Assembly (NCBI GenBank): GCA_020847045.1
Contig: JADLCT010000059.1
Span: 62,001 to 126,000, forward strand
DNA: 64,000 nt
Direction of reading: 5' to 3'
DNA from: Bryobacterales bacterium
Lineage (GTDB): Bacteria; Acidobacteriota; Terriglobia; Bryobacterales; Bryobacteraceae
The notes beneath the pieces are model-generated. The model did no database searches, had not been told where the DNA came from, and was given only the letters and a program-made list of their open reading frames with translations. Positions 61,196 through 64,000 of this stretch are shown here, piece after piece. Numbering within the stretch: position 1 is the stretch's first letter; each line of letters opens with the position of its first letter. The translations under genes were made by a program, and so were the position numbers.

Positions 61196-61936
61196 GTGAT
61201 TCTGCTGGCCACCTACCACGAGATAACCGAAAACGATTCCCGGTACGTGTACTCGATTAGTACTTCCCGGTTTGTCGAGCACACTCAGGTGCTCGCCCAC
61301 CTTTCCGTGACCACAGGCTCGACGGCCCTGAGCTTCGATGACGGCCACATTTCGAATTACGAACTGGCGCTGCCGATTCTGGAGACGCACAACTGCCGGG
61401 CGATTCACTTTCTGTCGGCGAGTTGGATCGGCCGCCGGGACAACTTCATGGACTGGAACCAGGTGCGGGAGTTGCACAAGGCCGGGCATGAGATGCAGAG
61501 CCACTCCTGGTCTCACCCGTTTCTGACCGAGTGCAAGGACGAGGATCTGGAACTCGAACTGACGCGGTCGAAGGAAGTGATCGAAGACCGTCTCGGCGTC
61601 GAGGTGACGGCGATTTCCATGCCGGGCGGACGCTGGGACCGCCGCGTGGTGCGCGCCTGCGCCATGGCGGGGTATCAGCGGATCTATCTGTCGGACCCGT
61701 TCTTCCGGCCGCGCATCGTGGACAACGTGGAGATTCTGGGCCGGCTGATGGTGAGCCGCTCGATGAGCGCGCATGCTCTGCACCGCTGGGTGTCGGGCAA
61801 CAACCGGCAGTTCGGCATCGAGTGGATGCGGCGGCGCTCGAAGGATCTGGCGAGGAACGTATTGGGGAATTCGATGTACCACCTGCTGTGGCGCACGCTG
61901 GGCGGCGCCGAGCGGAGTTTGCAGGGACGCGGGTAA
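61196..61936 (+). CDS. Polysaccharide deacetylase (NodB family)
   Basis: The start is GTG 61196 (AAGG nine bases upstream); 246 residues. The NodB-type catalytic motifs are SFDDGH (residue about 46) and HSWSHP (about 102), the metal-binding D/H/H set, followed by a MPGGRWDRRVVR motif-3-like region. It deacetylates N-acetylated sugars, in line with the acetyltransferases and amino-sugar genes in the cluster. No signal peptide is obvious, so it may act in the cytoplasm or on lipid-linked intermediates. It overlaps nothing and is followed by a glycosyltransferase 3 bp later. Confidence 0.85.
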   Translation: MILLATYHEITENDSRYVYSISTSRFVEHTQVLAHLSVTTGSTALSFDDGHISNYELALPILETHNCRAIHFLSASWIGRRDNFMDWNQVRELHKAGHEMQSHSWSHPFLTECKDEDLELELTRSKEVIEDRLGVEVTAISMPGGRWDRRVVRACAMAGYQRIYLSDPFFRPRIVDNVEILGRLMVSRSMSAHALHRWVSGNNRQFGIEWMRRRSKDLARNVLGNSMYHLLWRTLGGAERSLQGRG

Positions 61937-61939
61937 GGG

Positions 61940-63118
61940 GTGGCGGGCAAACGAATGATCACGGCGGCGCATTTGATGAGCAGCGGCGGGCTGTACGGGG
62001 CGGAGCACATGTTCCTCTCGCTGGCCGGCGGCTTGCGCGCGCTGAACTGCCACGTGCGCCTCGGCGTGTTTCACAACGCGCAGGCGGGGCGTCCGGCGCT
62101 GGGCGATGCGGCCCGGCAGCGGGATATCGAGACGGCGCCGTTTCACTGCCGGGGCCGGTGGGATTGGAGCTGTCTGCAGGCGATCCGCTCCTGGCTGCGT
62201 GTAACCCGTCCGGACGTGGTGCACTGCCATGGCTACAAGGCCGATTTGTACGGCTACGCGGCCACCAGAGGCCTTGGCATTCCGCTGGTGGCCACCTGCC
62301 ACAACTGGACCAACGACAACCGGAACCTGAAGCTCTATGCGCGCGCTGACCGGGCCGTGCTGCGGCGGTTTGAGCACGTGGCGGCCGTCTCGGCGGGCGT
62401 TGAGCGCAGCCTGGCGGACGCGGGCGTGCCGCCCCGCAGGATCTCGGTGATTGGCAACGGCGTTCCGGTGGAAGCGATCGCCTCGGCCGCGCCCACGCTG
62501 GGGACGCTGGCCGGGGGAGGCGCTCAACTGGTGGGCGCGGTGGGCCGTCTGGTGGAAAGCAAAGGCTTCGATGTGCTGCTGCGAGCCATCCCCGAGGTGA
62601 TCGCGGCCGAGCCAATGACGAAGTTCGTGATTGTAGGCGATGGTCCGGAACGGGAACGCCTGGAGACGATGGCCGCTGGACTGGGTGTGCGCGAGCATGT
62701 GGTGTTCACCGGCGTCCGCGGCGACATGCCGGGCATCTACCGCTCGCTACGCCAGTTCGTGCTTCCTTCGTTCAACGAGGGGATGCCGATGTCGGTGCTG
62801 GAGGCCATGGCGGCCTCGGCGCCGGTGGTGGCCACGCGCGTCGGAGCGTTGCCGGAGCTGATTGGCCAGGCGCAAGCCGGGACGCTGGTGGCGCCGGGCG
62901 ACTCCAATGATCTGGCGCAGGCGATTCTCCGCCTGCTGCGGGAGCCGGAACGGGCGGATGCCATGGGCCGGAACGGATACGCCTGGGTGCGGGACCGCTA
63001 TTCCTCTCGCGCGATGGCGCAGACTTATCTGAAACTCTACGAGTCGCTGCTGAACGAAGGCCGCTCCAGCGGGGCATTGGCCACAGGCAAAGTCGTGGAC
63101 AAGGGAGCCGCCGCATGA
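61940..63118 (+). CDS. Glycosyltransferase, GT4-like
   Basis: This 392-residue GT-B enzyme starts at GTG 61940; ATG 61955 is an alternative. The acceptor domain carries LMSSGGLYGAEHMFLSLAGG and VVHCHGYKADLYGYAA. The donor domain carries VIGNGVPVEAI, VGRLVESKGFDVLLRAI, FVIVGDGPERERLE and the E-x7-E motif in FNEGMPMSVLEAMAASAPVV. It overlaps the next gene by four bases (ATGA). It belongs to the EPS assembly set with the deacetylase upstream. Confidence 0.87.
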   Translation: MAGKRMITAAHLMSSGGLYGAEHMFLSLAGGLRALNCHVRLGVFHNAQAGRPALGDAARQRDIETAPFHCRGRWDWSCLQAIRSWLRVTRPDVVHCHGYKADLYGYAATRGLGIPLVATCHNWTNDNRNLKLYARADRAVLRRFEHVAAVSAGVERSLADAGVPPRRISVIGNGVPVEAIASAAPTLGTLAGGGAQLVGAVGRLVESKGFDVLLRAIPEVIAAEPMTKFVIVGDGPERERLETMAAGLGVREHVVFTGVRGDMPGIYRSLRQFVLPSFNEGMPMSVLEAMAASAPVVATRVGALPELIGQAQAGTLVAPGDSNDLAQAILRLLREPERADAMGRNGYAWVRDRYSSRAMAQTYLKLYESLLNEGRSSGALATGKVVDKGAAA

Positions 63119-64000
63119 GCGCCGGGACGATGTCCGTGCGGGCAACCGGCGAGCGCGCGCAGGCCGCTTCACGCATCCGCGTGATGTTCGTGATCGACGA
63201 GTTGTGCGAGATGGGCGGCGCCGAGCGAGTGCTGATTCAGATGATCCGCGCGTTGCCCCGGGAGCGCTACGAACCGGTGCTGGTGACGTTTCGCATCGAC
63301 CGTTCACTGCCGTTCCTGAACGAGGTGGCCTGTCCGCTGCATGTGGTTCCCATGCGCCGCACCTACGGATGGTCCGGTGTGCGGGCCGCTCTCGCGTTGC
63401 GGCGGTTGATGCGCGAGCATCGCACCGGGATACTGCATACGTTCTTTGAAACCTCGGATCTGTGGGCGGGCGCGGTGGCGCGGCTGTGCGGCGTGCGAGT
63501 GCAGATCTCCAGCCGGCGCGACATGGGCATCCTGCGGGCGGGCAAGCACAGGCTGGCCTACCGTCTGCTGTCGGGCCAGTTCTCTCAGGTGCAGTGCGTA
63601 TCCGAGCAGGTGCGGCAGTATGCCTTGCAAGCCGATGGCCTGCCGGCCGGCCGCGTAGTGACGATTCACAACGGGCTGCCCGAATCGCGCATCCGCCAGG
63701 ACGAGGGCAGGGAAGCGGCTCGCCGGGCGTTGGGCTTGGACCAGGCCTCCCATGTGGTGTCCACGGTGGCCCACATTCGCAAGGTGAAGGGCGTGGATGT
63801 GTTCGTGAAGATGGCCGCGCGGCTGGCGGCGCGGTACCCGGAGGCCGTATTTCTGGTGGCCGGCGAGAATCACCAGCCGGCGCATTATGCCGAATTGCAG
63901 GCGATGGTGGCCGCTTCGGGGCTCGAAGGCAAGCTGCGGTTCCTGGGTGAACTGAACAGCGTGTCGAGCCTGCTGCGGGCGAGCGATGTGTTTTGCATGC
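63115..64000 (+). CDS. Glycosyltransferase, GT4-like (partial)
   Basis: It starts at ATG 63115 inside the previous stop (ATGA coupling) and runs past the right edge, with about 295 residues visible. VMFVIDELCEMGGAERVLIQM, LHTFFETSDLWAGAVA and VVTIHNGLPESR mark the GT-B acceptor half; VSTVAHIRKVKGVDVFVKM and FLVAGENHQ begin the donor half. It is the third gene of the unit opened by the sigma54-type element at 61141. Confidence 0.83.
   Translation, partial: MSAGTMSVRATGERAQAASRIRVMFVIDELCEMGGAERVLIQMIRALPRERYEPVLVTFRIDRSLPFLNEVACPLHVVPMRRTYGWSGVRAALALRRLMREHRTGILHTFFETSDLWAGAVARLCGVRVQISSRRDMGILRAGKHRLAYRLLSGQFSQVQCVSEQVRQYALQADGLPAGRVVTIHNGLPESRIRQDEGREAARRALGLDQASHVVSTVAHIRKVKGVDVFVKMAARLAARYPEAVFLVAGENHQPAHYAELQAMVAASGLEGKLRFLGELNSVSSLLRASDVFCM

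Overview
The window reads as a stretch of chromosome from an acidobacterium of the Solibacter/Bryobacter type. The clues are a high-GC sequence, a secreted protein carrying the domain first described as the 'Solibacter uncharacterized C-terminal domain' (TIGR03437), a large TonB-dependent receptor with an N-terminal carboxypeptidase-regulatory-like domain, and many very large secreted proteins built from bacterial Ig-like, choice-of-anchor and fibronectin-like modules. No rRNA, tRNA, CRISPR array, transposase or prophage gene was seen.

Layout. 1-8.5 kb: the end of a TonB-dependent receptor, small membrane or secreted hypothetical genes, a secreted TIGR03437 protein, a tandem pair of small membrane/helix-turn-helix proteins and a galactonate-dehydratase-like enolase, all on the minus strand. 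8.6-15.4 kb: two secreted cohesin-like/Ig-repeat proteins and a TonB-like protein (minus). 15.5-19.5 kb: a Wza-type polysaccharide export protein, an Ig-like membrane protein and a choice-of-anchor protein (plus). 19.5-32.3 kb: glycosyltransferases, a dockerin-bearing beta-helix protein, a GINT1-like protein, a hexapeptide acyltransferase and a Wzm/Wzt ABC exporter. 32.3-37 kb (minus): a glycosyltransferase, a tiny HTH protein, a BY-kinase, an ExeA-type ATPase and a Wzz-type protein. 37.4-41.1 kb (plus): a LuxR-type regulator, a histidine-kinase-like protein and a sigma54 activator. 41.2-47.2 kb (minus): a PilZ-like protein and sugar-nucleotide genes (two DegT aminotransferases, an epimerase, two acyltransferases, a Gfo/Idh oxidoreductase). 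47.6-60.7 kb (plus): two paralogous secreted deacetylase-like proteins, one of 2813 residues, then an MFS transporter and a beta-propeller protein. 61.2-64 kb: a polysaccharide deacetylase and two glycosyltransferases, the last cut by the window edge.

Taken together this is an exopolysaccharide (EPS) locus: sugar-nucleotide synthesis, sugar transfer, ABC export, outer-membrane export with Wzz/BY-kinase control, surface modification, and secreted multidomain proteins that could form or decorate the matrix. An initiating glycosyltransferase, Wzx, Wzy and an exosortase were not seen.

Two regulatory patterns stand out. First, sigma54-type -24/-12 elements (GG-N10-GC, four of them with a full TGGCAC) lie before eight or nine transcription units on both strands. 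Most sit so that the predicted transcript start is 25-65 nt before the start codon. Second, the only sigma54 activator in the window has a receiver lacking the phospho-acceptor Asp and the conserved Lys. It sits after a histidine-kinase-like protein with Tyr where the His should be, and after a LuxR-type regulator that also lacks the receiver Asp. I infer a phosphorylation-independent control module driving a sigma54 EPS/matrix regulon. That is the most interesting hypothesis here.
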